Shown: one piece after another, positions 36,535 to 44,726 of the stretch
Position numbering within the stretch: the stretch's first letter is position 1
Layout of the letters: each line of letters opens with the position of its first letter
Assembly: GCA_004299555.1 (NCBI GenBank)
Contig: SCQU01000010.1
Span: 244,487-308,486, forward strand
Origin: Rhodanobacteraceae bacterium
Lineage (GTDB): Bacteria > Pseudomonadota > Gammaproteobacteria > Xanthomonadales > Rhodanobacteraceae
Length of the DNA stretch: 64,000 nt
Reading direction: 5' to 3'
Made by a program: the position numbers and the translations under genes
Notes under the pieces: generated by a model
What the model was told of the DNA's origin: nothing
What the model saw: the letters and a program-made list of their open reading frames with translations, nothing else
Database searches by the model: none

Positions 36535-38901
36535 ATGAACCACACTGACCGCCGAACTTACAAACAACCCGTGGGTACCGCTGACGTGGCACCTGGAACC
36601 ATTCGCCACAACGGGGCCCGTAGCAAGTCAGGCGCTGACAGGGCGGTCGGAGTCGCGGCGTTCACCTTGCAGGTGCTGTCGGCATCGGTACTGCTGGCGC
36701 TGGCTACGCCAGCCTACGCGGGCGGCCCTACGGGTGGTGTCGTCACCGCTGGTCAGGCCACCATTGGCAGCAGCGGCACCACCACCACGATCACCCAATC
36801 CAGCGCGAACGTCATCATCAACTGGCAAAGCTTCAACGTCGGTGTCGGCGACACTGTGCAGTTTGTGCAGCCCGGTCGCACCTCGGTGGCACTGAATCGA
36901 GTGCTGGGTAGTGACCCCTCGACCATCCTGGGAAATCTCAACGCGAACGGCAGCGTCTTCCTGCTTAATCCGAGCGGCATCCTGTTCGGCAAAGGCGCGT
37001 CGGTAAGCGTGGGCGGTCTGGTCGCCTCTACTATGAGTATCACGGACGCCAACTTCATGGCCGGCCACTATGCGTTTACCAACGCCGGCGCTGGCTCGGT
37101 CGTCAACCAGGGTCGCATCGATGCAGCAAGCAGTGGCTATGTCGCCCTGATGGGTGGCAGGGTTAGCAACCAGGGCGTCATTTCGGCGCGCCTTGGCAGC
37201 GTGGCACTGGCCAGTGGTGAGGCGATAACGCTGGATGTGGCCGGCGACGGCCTGTTGAACGTGTCCGTATCCAAGGGCGCGGTGAATGCGCTTGTCAGCA
37301 ACGGCGGCATGATCCAGGCCGATGGTGGACACGTGCTGCTGACGGCGCAGGCGGCGGGCAACCTGCTCAATACCGTGGTCAACAACACCGGCGTGATCCA
37401 GGCGCAGACGATTGAGAACCACAGTGGCACGATCTTGCTGCTGGGCGACATGCAAAGTGGCAGTGTGAATGCCGGCGGTAGTCTGGACGCCAGCGCGCCG
37501 GGCGGCGGCGACGGTGGCTTTATCGAGACGTCCGCTGCGCAGGTCAACATTACCGATGGTGCACAGATCAGTACGTTTGCAGCCCAGGGAAAGACTGGCC
37601 AATGGCGGATCGATCCGCTGGATTTCGTGGTGGGTAGCGCCCCGGGTGACAACATTTCCGGCGCGACGCTCTCAGGTGAACTGGTTACCAACAACATCAC
37701 TATCGATACCACCACCACGACTGGAACCGGCAACGGCGACATCACCATCAACGATCCGGTGAGCTGGACCGCCAGCAGCACGCCCACCACGCTGGCGCTG
37801 TTCGCCAGTGGTGACGTGAACATCAATCAAGCCGTTACCGCGACCAATGGCAACTTTTCAGTGTGCTGCGCACGTGATATCAACGACAGCGGCGCGATCA
37901 CCACCACCAACGGCAGCGTCAAGCTCAGTGCGGGGAACGACGTCAATCAGCGAGCAGCCATTACGGTGACGGACGGCAATCTTGAATTGTGCGCCGGGAA
38001 CAACGTCAATATCTTCGCCGCGCTCACGCTGACCCGCGGTACGACCATCCCCGCCGAAAGCTTGGGTATACCGCTGGGCATGACCTTGCGTGCCGACGAC
38101 GATGGCACCGGACCAGGGATTGCTGGCGGCACAGTCGTGTTTGATTCACTGGCGCCGAAGGCTACGGTCACCGGACCCAATGCCCCAGTCAACATCTACT
38201 ACAACCCGGTTTCCTACACGACACCGACGGATTACTCCAACAAGTTCACCCTTACCGAAGGCGCCACCCTCAGTCAATTCATGCTGGTGTTTGCCATCGT
38301 TGAAGACAAGACTTATGACGGCACTACGACAGCCACGCTGACCGGATTGAAGGACGGTCCGCCGGGGGTAACGCTGGTTAGCGGCCCCGGCAGCAGCGCG
38401 AACTTCCTTTCACCCGACGTGGGCGCGAACCAAGGCGTCATCTATACCGGCTACACTCTGAGTGGACCGGACGCAGGTCTGTACGCGTTTGCGCTGAATT
38501 GCTGCGGCGCGGTGTTTGAACATACGACCGGGACGATAGTTGCGTCGTCTCTGCCGCCACCAGTGTCCCCGCCGCCGCCGCCACCACCACCGCCACCGCC
38601 ACCACCGCCGCCACCGCCACCACCACCGCCACCACCACCACCACCGCCACCACCACCACCACCGCCACCGCCACCACCGCCGCCACCGCCACCGCCACCA
38701 CCAGGACACGTGGGGGCACCGATACTCGGAGTGCCACCGCCGCCCGTCCTGTGGCCGAATACAGCACCGCCTACGCTGGTCGTGACGCCTGAGTCACCAT
38801 TGACTGTGGCGATGGTGGAGGTTCCGGTAGCGCGACCGCCGGTCGAGCGGACCATTCCTTACGTGGCTCCAAAATACAAGCCTAAACCGGCACGAAATTA
38901 A
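36535..38901 (+). CDS. TpsA exoprotein (filamentous-haemagglutinin N-terminal domain) with polyproline
   Basis: 788 residues. A long extended signal peptide (first 60 residues, cleavage near ATPAYA) precedes the TPS secretion domain (residues about 63-300: NVIINWQSFNVG, VFLLNPSGILFGKGAS). Right-handed beta-helix repeats follow (VNINQAVTATNGNFS type). An MBG-like domain with YDGTTTATLTG lies at about 585-665. A run of 45 prolines and a short basic tail (PKYKPKPARN) end the protein. It is short for a TPS adhesin. Its stop overlaps the next start by one base (TAATG). Likely a cell-surface or secreted adhesin. Confidence 0.9.
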   Translation: MNHTDRRTYKQPVGTADVAPGTIRHNGARSKSGADRAVGVAAFTLQVLSASVLLALATPAYAGGPTGGVVTAGQATIGSSGTTTTITQSSANVIINWQSFNVGVGDTVQFVQPGRTSVALNRVLGSDPSTILGNLNANGSVFLLNPSGILFGKGASVSVGGLVASTMSITDANFMAGHYAFTNAGAGSVVNQGRIDAASSGYVALMGGRVSNQGVISARLGSVALASGEAITLDVAGDGLLNVSVSKGAVNALVSNGGMIQADGGHVLLTAQAAGNLLNTVVNNTGVIQAQTIENHSGTILLLGDMQSGSVNAGGSLDASAPGGGDGGFIETSAAQVNITDGAQISTFAAQGKTGQWRIDPLDFVVGSAPGDNISGATLSGELVTNNITIDTTTTTGTGNGDITINDPVSWTASSTPTTLALFASGDVNINQAVTATNGNFSVCCARDINDSGAITTTNGSVKLSAGNDVNQRAAITVTDGNLELCAGNNVNIFAALTLTRGTTIPAESLGIPLGMTLRADDDGTGPGIAGGTVVFDSLAPKATVTGPNAPVNIYYNPVSYTTPTDYSNKFTLTEGATLSQFMLVFAIVEDKTYDGTTTATLTGLKDGPPGVTLVSGPGSSANFLSPDVGANQGVIYTGYTLSGPDAGLYAFALNCCGAVFEHTTGTIVASSLPPPVSPPPPPPPPPPPPPPPPPPPPPPPPPPPPPPPPPPPPPPPPPPPPPGHVGAPILGVPPPPVLWPNTAPPTLVVTPESPLTVAMVEVPVARPPVERTIPYVAPKYKPKPARN
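38569..38703 (+). repeat. Polyproline trinucleotide repeat (45 codons)
   Basis: 135 bases of CCA and CCG codons without interruption encode 45 consecutive prolines near the C-terminus of the TpsA protein. Both codon types are mixed irregularly, so it is not one perfect microsatellite unit. Translation would depend on elongation factor P, and the tract could change length by slippage. Confidence 0.95.
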
Positions 38902-39740
38902 TGCGGGACACGATGCACGCGCAACCGCTGATGGCACTGCCGTGTGCCGCTAAGCCTCAGGCAAGAGTGGTCTCCCGCCACCTATTAGTGGCGTTGACGC
39001 TTGTCGTCGCAGGCTATTCAGCAGCCCTCGTGGCAAGCCCATGGACCGATCGGGCAACCACTAGCCTCAACTCCACCAGGGCCGCTTCAGCTGCCGCCGT
39101 GCGCGCACAAACGTCAAAGGTCGTGTCGTATCCGCCACCACCGGCAGGAGTCACCTACCTGAATCCACGGCCCTCAGCGGAAGTCACCGATCTACGGCAA
39201 TGGGTAATCATGTCGCGCGACAACAGGGGCATGCCTTTCCTAATCATCGACAAGACCAACGCTGCGGTATTCGTGTTCGACGCGGCCGGACACCTTCAGG
39301 CCGCCGCGCCTGCCTTGCTCGGGCTGACGCGGGGTGATCGTGAGGCCAAAGGAGTTAGCGACGAGAGGGTATTGGCCATTCGGCCACAGCAACGGATCAC
39401 GCCTGCAGGCCGCTTCGTGGCATCGTTGGGCTACGAGCCGGACGGCAGAGGGCTCTTGTGGGTAGACTACAAAGATGCGATCGCGCTGCATCCGGTGGTC
39501 AAGGGGACGCCGCAGGAGCACCGTGCCGAGCGTCTGGCGAGTCTCACCTCTGCGGACAACCGCATTTCGTACGGCTGTATCAACGTCCCACTGCAGTTCT
39601 ATGCGAGTTTCGTCAGGCCTGCATTCACCCACACCAGCGGCATCGTCTACATCCTGCCAGAAACCAGATCGGGACATCGATCGTTCTGGTCAGACAAGGT
39701 CGAGCACAGAGCAACCTTTCCGTTTCGACCGCAGCCATAG
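38901..39740 (+). CDS. L,D-transpeptidase-like (YkuD-related) protein, third gene of the TPS operon
   Basis: 279 residues; ATG at 38901 overlaps the TpsA stop. One N-terminal membrane or signal segment (residues about 26-47, LLVALTLVVAGYSAALVA). The catalytic-type motif ISYGCINVP and the upstream HPVVKGTPQEHR fit the L,D-transpeptidase fold, in which the cysteine attacks peptidoglycan stem peptides. MPFLIIDKTNAAVFVFDA is the typical start of the domain. Enzymes of this fold cross-link peptidoglycan or attach proteins to it. Coupling to a TPS exoprotein is unusual and suggests a joint role. Confidence 0.82.
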   Translation: MRDTMHAQPLMALPCAAKPQARVVSRHLLVALTLVVAGYSAALVASPWTDRATTSLNSTRAASAAAVRAQTSKVVSYPPPPAGVTYLNPRPSAEVTDLRQWVIMSRDNRGMPFLIIDKTNAAVFVFDAAGHLQAAAPALLGLTRGDREAKGVSDERVLAIRPQQRITPAGRFVASLGYEPDGRGLLWVDYKDAIALHPVVKGTPQEHRAERLASLTSADNRISYGCINVPLQFYASFVRPAFTHTSGIVYILPETRSGHRSFWSDKVEHRATFPFRPQP

Positions 39741-40368
39741 TGGAGCAGCGTTATACACGCAACCCGTTTGTAAGCTGAGACTTGGTAGATCGCTCTCGCC
39801 TTCAGGTAGGCGCATGAGACAACCCGTACCACGCACGAATCTCCTTCTTTCGCCCGATCAGGAGATTAAAGACCAAGTGGACATCTATCGTGACACAGGG
39901 GGCGCGGCGATCATCACGGAAAGCTTGCGTGTTGACATTGTTGATTCCTCATGCGGGTGAACCAACTGCAAGCGTGGAACCAGAAGTTTTAAAGCGGTGT
40001 GAACGGCGAATGCGCATTCCGGTCACCGTTCATGTTCCGCCCGACGCACGCAATCGCATGCCATACATCGACGGTGCCCGGCACGCGTGTAAGTGCACGG
40101 CCGGCCTGCCTGGCGACTGACGCGTCCCGTCGTGCAGTGCTTGCGCAACGCCGGATACCAGATGGAACATCCTGCCTCCCCAACCGACGTTTGCACGCGG
40201 CCGGACATAACGGCGTATCAGGCTGTGTCTGCTACCGAACAGACATCCGCAGTGCCGCACGCCAAGATCAAGCTCAGCGTCAAGCGAAGTTCCTGCGGGC
40301 ATTGCACGCCGCCAGGCGTCGGCACCGGCATTGACGGCCATCGAAGCAGGCTTAACGGGAGCGCTGCC
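39741..40368. other. Intergenic region with one perfect inverted repeat
   Basis: About 630 bases without a supported gene. AATCTCCT (39838-39845) and AGGAGATT (39860-39867) form a perfect 8-bp inverted repeat with a 14-base loop, possibly a 3' structure of the TPS operon. Short open frames here have no family likeness. Confidence 0.45.
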
Positions 40369-40527
40369 ATGTCACTCGGCCTGGTTCTGTTGATCATCGT
40401 CATTTTGCTGCTGATCGGCGCCGTTCCGCGCTGGGGTTACAACCGCAGCTGGGGCTACGGACCCAGCGGTGGGCTCGGCGTCCTGTTGATCGTGGTATTG
40501 GTGCTGCTGTCCATGGGGCGGTTGTAG
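40369..40527 (+). CDS. DUF3309 small membrane protein
   Basis: 52 residues, ATG at 40369 with GGGAG upstream. Two hydrophobic stretches (LGLVLLIIVILLLIGAVP and LGVLLIVVLVLLSMG) flank a Trp/Tyr/Gly-rich centre (WGYNRSWGYGPSGG), the DUF3309 pattern. Function unknown; such proteins are often found beside stress genes. It lies at the left edge of the accessory region. Confidence 0.9.
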   Translation: MSLGLVLLIIVILLLIGAVPRWGYNRSWGYGPSGGLGVLLIVVLVLLSMGRL

Positions 40528-40576
40528 GGACATGTGCAACCGCGCCCAGCTTTTTTATCTACTATATGCACTATCA

Positions 40577-40696
40577 GTGTGCATATTTTGCACGTTTCGT
40601 ACGAAACGGAACGATTGGGGATTTCTGCTCTGACTGGCGTTTGCTGGAAGTGTGCGTATCTTGCACACATAGAACGTGTGTGGTACATATACACAC
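40577..40696 (+). promoter_or_regulatory. Operator-rich promoter of the recombinase operon
   Basis: AT-rich DNA just before the recombinase start. A 17-base element GTGTGCRTATYTTGCAC occurs twice (40577-40593 and 40650-40666), 73 bases apart, close to seven helical turns. The second copy is an inverted repeat (GTGTGC, 7 bases, GCACAC). A perfect 16-base palindrome CGTTTCGTACGAAACG lies at 40593-40608. TGTGTG and CACACA (40678-40698) flank the start region. The XRE protein encoded downstream is the likely ligand (inferred). Confidence 0.65.
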
Positions 40697-41884
40697 ATGA
40701 CGAACGTAATCGCCATTTCTGGAACACCCAACAGTTCACCCGTAACGGAACGGAACGGGCAACCGGGCTCGCATCGTGGGTTGGAGTTCCTGGGTGGCGA
40801 CGAACGCACCTACGCGAACAACCTCATCAGCGATTGGTACGACCAGATCGTCTTCGGTGAGGGAATCAAAGACGTCTCTGCAGATGGCTTTCGCGACAAC
40901 GTGTTTCGATTGATCAGCTACGCCGGTGTCGCACCCTGGCAGATCAAGAAGGTTGACGTCACGCAGTTTTTCGCTTGGCGCGCACAAGAGCGCGGCGGGC
41001 GACCGCTCGCGCCGGGCACGGTCGGCGCCATGTGTTCCGCATGGCGTTCCTTCCAGAATTACATGGTTGATCCGGAGCGCGCGAATGAGATCTTGCGCCA
41101 GTTCCAGGTCAGGCCAGAAAAGTTCGTCGACGACGTCAACAGCATCGCGGTCAGGAAACACAAGTCCTACTGGTCGCCCAGGAGCTGGGCCTTGTCGCCG
41201 GCACAAATCGACGCGGTCGACGCCGAGTTCATCGCTGCCATCAAGTCCGCCGCGGCTGCTGGCAGCAAATCCCTGCTGCCGTTGCAACGCGATCGTGTCA
41301 TGTTCCATCTCGCGATCCACTTCGCACTACGCGTGTCTGAGTTGGTGACGGTGGAGCTGGGTGACTTCGGCGTACACCATGACCCTCGTATGCAGCGGGA
41401 GTTCGGCGACCTCGGGGTACTCACGGTCACTGGGAAAAACGATGTCACCGGCAGCATCCCCATGCGCGAGCCCGAAGTTTACGGCTTGATCCGCTGGTAC
41501 ATCGGCAAGGTCCGCCAAAGGATCATCTTGCGGCGCCGAGGTCACGGTGACGGAACCTGCGTCTTCAAGAAGAAGCCCTATCGCGTCGCCCAACTTCTGT
41601 TCCCAAGTGAAAGAGGTGGAGTTGTGAGTCCCAACCAGTTCAGGAAACGCCTCACGCAAATGGCGGTCAGGAGCGGGGTCATCAGCAAGCGGCTGACGCC
41701 GCATACCTTGCGCCACACGGGCTGCACGCTGATGGTGCCGATCTACTCACCCGAGGTGGCTCAAAAATACATGCGCCACCGCAATCTCTACACGACACTT
41801 CAGTACTACCACCCCACGCCACTCGAGGCTGGCAACGAGGCGAACGCGCCGGTGTGCCTGTTCGAGGATGAAGAAGAGGATTGA
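40697..41884 (+). CDS. Tyrosine recombinase (integrase)
   Basis: 395 residues from an ATG at 40697. Catalytic residues of the family can be followed: Arg in FALRVSELVTVE, the beta-hairpin Lys in VTGKNDVTG, His-x-x-Arg in TPHTLRHTGCT, His in YMRHRNLYTT, and nucleophile Tyr in LQYYHPTP. The N-terminal part (FFAWRAQERGG) is the SAM-like DNA-binding domain. The last residues are acidic (FEDEEED). It should cut and join DNA at an attachment site. The XRE gene starts with no gap, suggesting one operon. Confidence 0.9.
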   Translation: MTNVIAISGTPNSSPVTERNGQPGSHRGLEFLGGDERTYANNLISDWYDQIVFGEGIKDVSADGFRDNVFRLISYAGVAPWQIKKVDVTQFFAWRAQERGGRPLAPGTVGAMCSAWRSFQNYMVDPERANEILRQFQVRPEKFVDDVNSIAVRKHKSYWSPRSWALSPAQIDAVDAEFIAAIKSAAAAGSKSLLPLQRDRVMFHLAIHFALRVSELVTVELGDFGVHHDPRMQREFGDLGVLTVTGKNDVTGSIPMREPEVYGLIRWYIGKVRQRIILRRRGHGDGTCVFKKKPYRVAQLLFPSERGGVVSPNQFRKRLTQMAVRSGVISKRLTPHTLRHTGCTLMVPIYSPEVAQKYMRHRNLYTTLQYYHPTPLEAGNEANAPVCLFEDEEED

Positions 41885-42373
41885 ATGATGAAGGTGACAC
41901 TTCGAAACCGCTTGGACGTCCTGATGAAGGATTCCGGGGTCAAATCGTTCGGAGAAATGGCCGAGCGTCTGACGCGGAACCAAGGCGCAGCGATCACCCG
42001 AACCGCAATCAACCGCAAGTTTCGGGACGCAGATCCCACCCTCTCGATGAGTCTGGTCGAGGCGATCTGCAACGAGCTTCAGTGTCTGCCAAGCGATCTG
42101 TTCGAGACCGAAGTCGTCGATGCCAGCCCAGAATTCGTGGAGGCATTACGGACTCGTGTGCAACCGTTCCGTTACGGCGTCCTACGGATCGCAGGCCCAA
42201 CGCCGTCAGCGAGCAGTTCCCCGCGTACTCCGCACGGGAAAGCGGCGGCCCCAGGCCGCATTGGCACCGCGTCTGACAACGCAATCACCGACAGCCGCGA
42301 TACTGGCGACGACGACCTGACTGGCCCTTCGGTAACCCACCTTCACATCAGCAAGCTCAAACCCAAGCAATGA
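41885..42373 (+). CDS. XRE-type helix-turn-helix regulator
   Basis: 162 residues; ATG directly follows the recombinase stop (ATG at 41885 or 41888). A Cro/CI-like helix-turn-helix lies at residues about 5-70 (LRNRLDVLMKDSGVKSFG, ITRTAINRKF, LSMSLVEAICNEL). The C-terminal half is disordered and Ser/Pro/Asp-rich (PTPSASSSPRTPHGKAA), ending in THLHISKLKPKQ. It probably represses the operon through the palindromes upstream of the recombinase gene. Its stop overlaps the next start (ATGA). Confidence 0.82.
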   Translation: MMKVTLRNRLDVLMKDSGVKSFGEMAERLTRNQGAAITRTAINRKFRDADPTLSMSLVEAICNELQCLPSDLFETEVVDASPEFVEALRTRVQPFRYGVLRIAGPTPSASSSPRTPHGKAAAPGRIGTASDNAITDSRDTGDDDLTGPSVTHLHISKLKPKQ

Positions 42374-43677
42374 AGACGGAGCGCCCGTGCCCACTCTGTG
42401 ATGGTGTGATCCAGCGGGACTGGCCAAAAGAGAAGCGTGAGCCAGCCAATTGCCTCGCACCACATGTGACGGTGCCGCCGCAATGCTGGCAACACGATGC
42501 AAACCCGCTACTGGATTACTGCGCGAAGTCGCAACTCATCGTGCGTGGAATACACGCGGCCGCTATTGCGCACGCCAACAGCCTGTTGCGTGGGCTGGGG
42601 GCCAGTATCCGTACTGGTCGGCCGGCAACGGAGAAATACCTGAAATTCTTGACCGCCGAGGATCGGTTTGAACTGCTGCGCCACGCGATCCCACCGCTCC
42701 GGATGCATCTTGCGCCCATGGTCGCGGATATGGACGCCGTCCAAGTGCATGCGAAATTGGCGAAACCAACCTACCCGGACATCACCGCACCAGATCTGAG
42801 AAAACAACTTGCGCGATTTGAGGAAAAACTGGCCCAACGTTATTGGGCACGCCTGCGCTGCAACCACAAGCCATCCAGCCGGTACGTCGCCAAGGGCCTG
42901 GCAGAACCCATTCGCTTGGCCCGTTTTCTACAAGATCACGGCATCGAGCGCTGGGACGTCGTCCGCAAGCGCGATATTGTTGCGTTCCTCAAGGCAAACC
43001 CGGGCGTCCTGCCGCGCACCGTGGCGCGCTTCATGCGATTCGTTGAAGACCACCGGCCGTGGGCCGATCAAAGAGGCCGTTACAAACGTGGTGCCATGAC
43101 CAAGCCGTTGCAGCCACCGGAAGTGCTGCAACCCGCGGAAGTGGAACAACTGCTCACAAACATCAGGCACACACGGTCGGACGCCGAATATCTGTTGGCG
43201 TGGCTCGTGTGCAAACTGGGCCTGCGTTTGCAGGGGGCGTACGATCTTACCCTCGATTGTGTGCGGATCAACAACGACGGGAAGTTGGTGATCAGGCCGT
43301 TCGCGGTATGGGTTTCACTCCCGAAGGCTATCGAGCAACGTTTCCTGACCGTGCTCGATGCCACCGCTCCCGGGTGGGGAGATCTCAACGAGGCGGCGAA
43401 AAGCGGAGTGACGCTCTTCCCCCACATCTTTTCGCCACTGAAAACATTCAGTCGAAAAGTGCTTTGCAAACCACCCGGACTATTGCGGGCGTCGGCGCTG
43501 TTCGCGGCCATGCTGCACGGCCACACCGATCGAGTGACCCTGCACTACACCACTGGCGCCTCCATCCGCTACCTGACCCGCATCGAGACGCTGCTATCCA
43601 TCGACCTCCACCGACGGCTCGACCCGGATCTGGTCAAACGCCGAAATGAGTACATCCTTGGCCAACGCGATACCTGA
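42370..43677 (+). CDS. Recombinase-like protein with N-terminal zinc site, catalytically altered
   Basis: 435 residues. CPLC at residues 7-10 with later Cys and His (CLAPH, QCWQHD) suggests an N-terminal zinc-binding module. The C-terminal half resembles a tyrosine recombinase: Arg in KLGLRLQGAYDLTL, a late His in HGHTDRVTLHYT and a Tyr in the same stretch. The box II motif that should read His-x-x-Arg reads GLLR, so its histidine is missing. It may be a partner that binds DNA with the active recombinase. Starts in the XRE stop codon (ATGA) and overlaps the next gene by 32 bases. Confidence 0.68.
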   Translation: MKTERPCPLCDGVIQRDWPKEKREPANCLAPHVTVPPQCWQHDANPLLDYCAKSQLIVRGIHAAAIAHANSLLRGLGASIRTGRPATEKYLKFLTAEDRFELLRHAIPPLRMHLAPMVADMDAVQVHAKLAKPTYPDITAPDLRKQLARFEEKLAQRYWARLRCNHKPSSRYVAKGLAEPIRLARFLQDHGIERWDVVRKRDIVAFLKANPGVLPRTVARFMRFVEDHRPWADQRGRYKRGAMTKPLQPPEVLQPAEVEQLLTNIRHTRSDAEYLLAWLVCKLGLRLQGAYDLTLDCVRINNDGKLVIRPFAVWVSLPKAIEQRFLTVLDATAPGWGDLNEAAKSGVTLFPHIFSPLKTFSRKVLCKPPGLLRASALFAAMLHGHTDRVTLHYTTGASIRYLTRIETLLSIDLHRRLDPDLVKRRNEYILGQRDT

Positions 43678-43975
43678 TCAGGTCTGGTATGTGTACCTGC
43701 TGTTGTGCGAGCACAACACCATCTACGCCGGGGTGACGCCATCGCTTCCACACCGCATGCGCGCGCACCTTTCGGGCAAGGGCGCGCGGTTCACCCGGAT
43801 GAACCGCCCGATTCGGCTACTGGCCGCGAAGCCGTATGCAAACAAGCGGTCGGCACTGCAAGTCGAGTCGAGCGTCAAACGCATGCCTGCACAAGGCAAG
43901 CGCATCCTCGCCGGCCAATGGTCAGAGCAATACCCGGTCGACCAGACCACCCAGGAATTGTTTGCGCGCGAGTAG
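43646..43975 (+). CDS. GIY-YIG nuclease-domain protein
   Basis: 109 residues. WYVYLLLCEHNTIYAGVT is the GIY-YIG signature in the variant VYLL...IYAGVT, followed by RMRAHLSGKGARFTR and the conserved glutamate near QVESSVKRM. This is the short YhbQ/UPF0213 type. It would nick DNA, perhaps structured intermediates; role unknown. It overlaps the recombinase-like gene by 32 bases and, head-on, the end of the HipA-like gene by 54 bases. Confidence 0.85.
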   Translation: MSTSLANAIPDQVWYVYLLLCEHNTIYAGVTPSLPHRMRAHLSGKGARFTRMNRPIRLLAAKPYANKRSALQVESSVKRMPAQGKRILAGQWSEQYPVDQTTQELFARE

Positions 43976-44719
43976 CGCGCCGTAAGTCGCGTACTGTTCG
44001 TCGAGCGTGACGTTGCCAACTGTATCGTCATAGGTCGTGGCCGCTTGCACGGCCCAGTCCGGCATGCTGCTGATGCGTTCCACCATGGCGCCGCAGTAGC
44101 GCGCATTCACAAGCTTCTGGAACGGATGGAAACTGGGGAACCCGGCGTTCTCCAACTCACGCAACGAATCACCCACTTCTGCGTGGCACGCAAGCAACGA
44201 GGATCCTTGATCCAGGGCAAAAATGACGCCGCGCTCACGCGCCGCCAACTGGGCCTTGAAGTTGAACGCCCGGTCATTGTTGCCGATCCAAAGATCAAAC
44301 ACCGCGATCGCGGCCGTCTGCAGGGGATATTTTTCGCAGAGCGACTGCACCGCTCGAAGATGCCCCGCACTAAGCAGCACTCCGGCGGGAAGCGGCGGTG
44401 TGTCGTACACCGCGCACTCGTCGGGATCACCGTGGTCATCGGACGTGAAATCGTAGAAGTTGAGACCTGCCTCGGCTGCGCGAAGCGCAGCGAACCGCAC
44501 CGGTGACTCGCCCTGCGCATCCACCGCGGGAACGCCAATCACCACCGGAATGCCAAGGAACGCCGCCAGCCGGTTGGCAGCAAGCTCCGAATAGACCTGG
44601 GCATTCGCTTCGGCATGGTCACACTTCAGGATCGCCGAAAGCTGCCCATCCAGCGCGCCCGTCGTGCTGCGCGCGTTGGGCGTGGTGGCGCCCGTTATCT
44701 GGTAGCAGAGGACCGGCAT
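43922..44719 (-). CDS. HipA-like kinase, last gene of the defence operon
   Basis: 265 residues, ATG at 44719, seven bases after the hsdR stop. The kinase core of the HipA/PI4K-like fold is visible: an early ILKCDHAEANAQVYSEL (ATP-site lysine), FDLWIGNNDRAFNFKAQ (catalytic Asp/Asn loop) and IFALDQGSSLL (metal Asp). No HipB partner and no N-terminal HipA subdomain are seen, so it is a stand-alone type. HipA kinases phosphorylate proteins such as glutamyl-tRNA synthetase to halt growth. Here it may be a fail-safe for the restriction system (inferred). Confidence 0.72.
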   Translation of the reverse strand: MPVLCYQITGATTPNARSTTGALDGQLSAILKCDHAEANAQVYSELAANRLAAFLGIPVVIGVPAVDAQGESPVRFAALRAAEAGLNFYDFTSDDHGDPDECAVYDTPPLPAGVLLSAGHLRAVQSLCEKYPLQTAAIAVFDLWIGNNDRAFNFKAQLAARERGVIFALDQGSSLLACHAEVGDSLRELENAGFPSFHPFQKLVNARYCGAMVERISSMPDWAVQAATTYDDTVGNVTLDEQYATYGALLARKQFLGGLVDRVLL

Positions 44720-44726
44720 GGCAGCG

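Noticed and set aside
38569..38703. Possible CRISPR-like repeat array
   Set aside because: The repeat is a continuous in-frame run of proline codons with no spacers.
39814..39960. 48-codon open frame after the L,D-transpeptidase gene
   Set aside because: No ribosome binding site or homology; it covers the inverted repeat, which is a simpler explanation for structure there.
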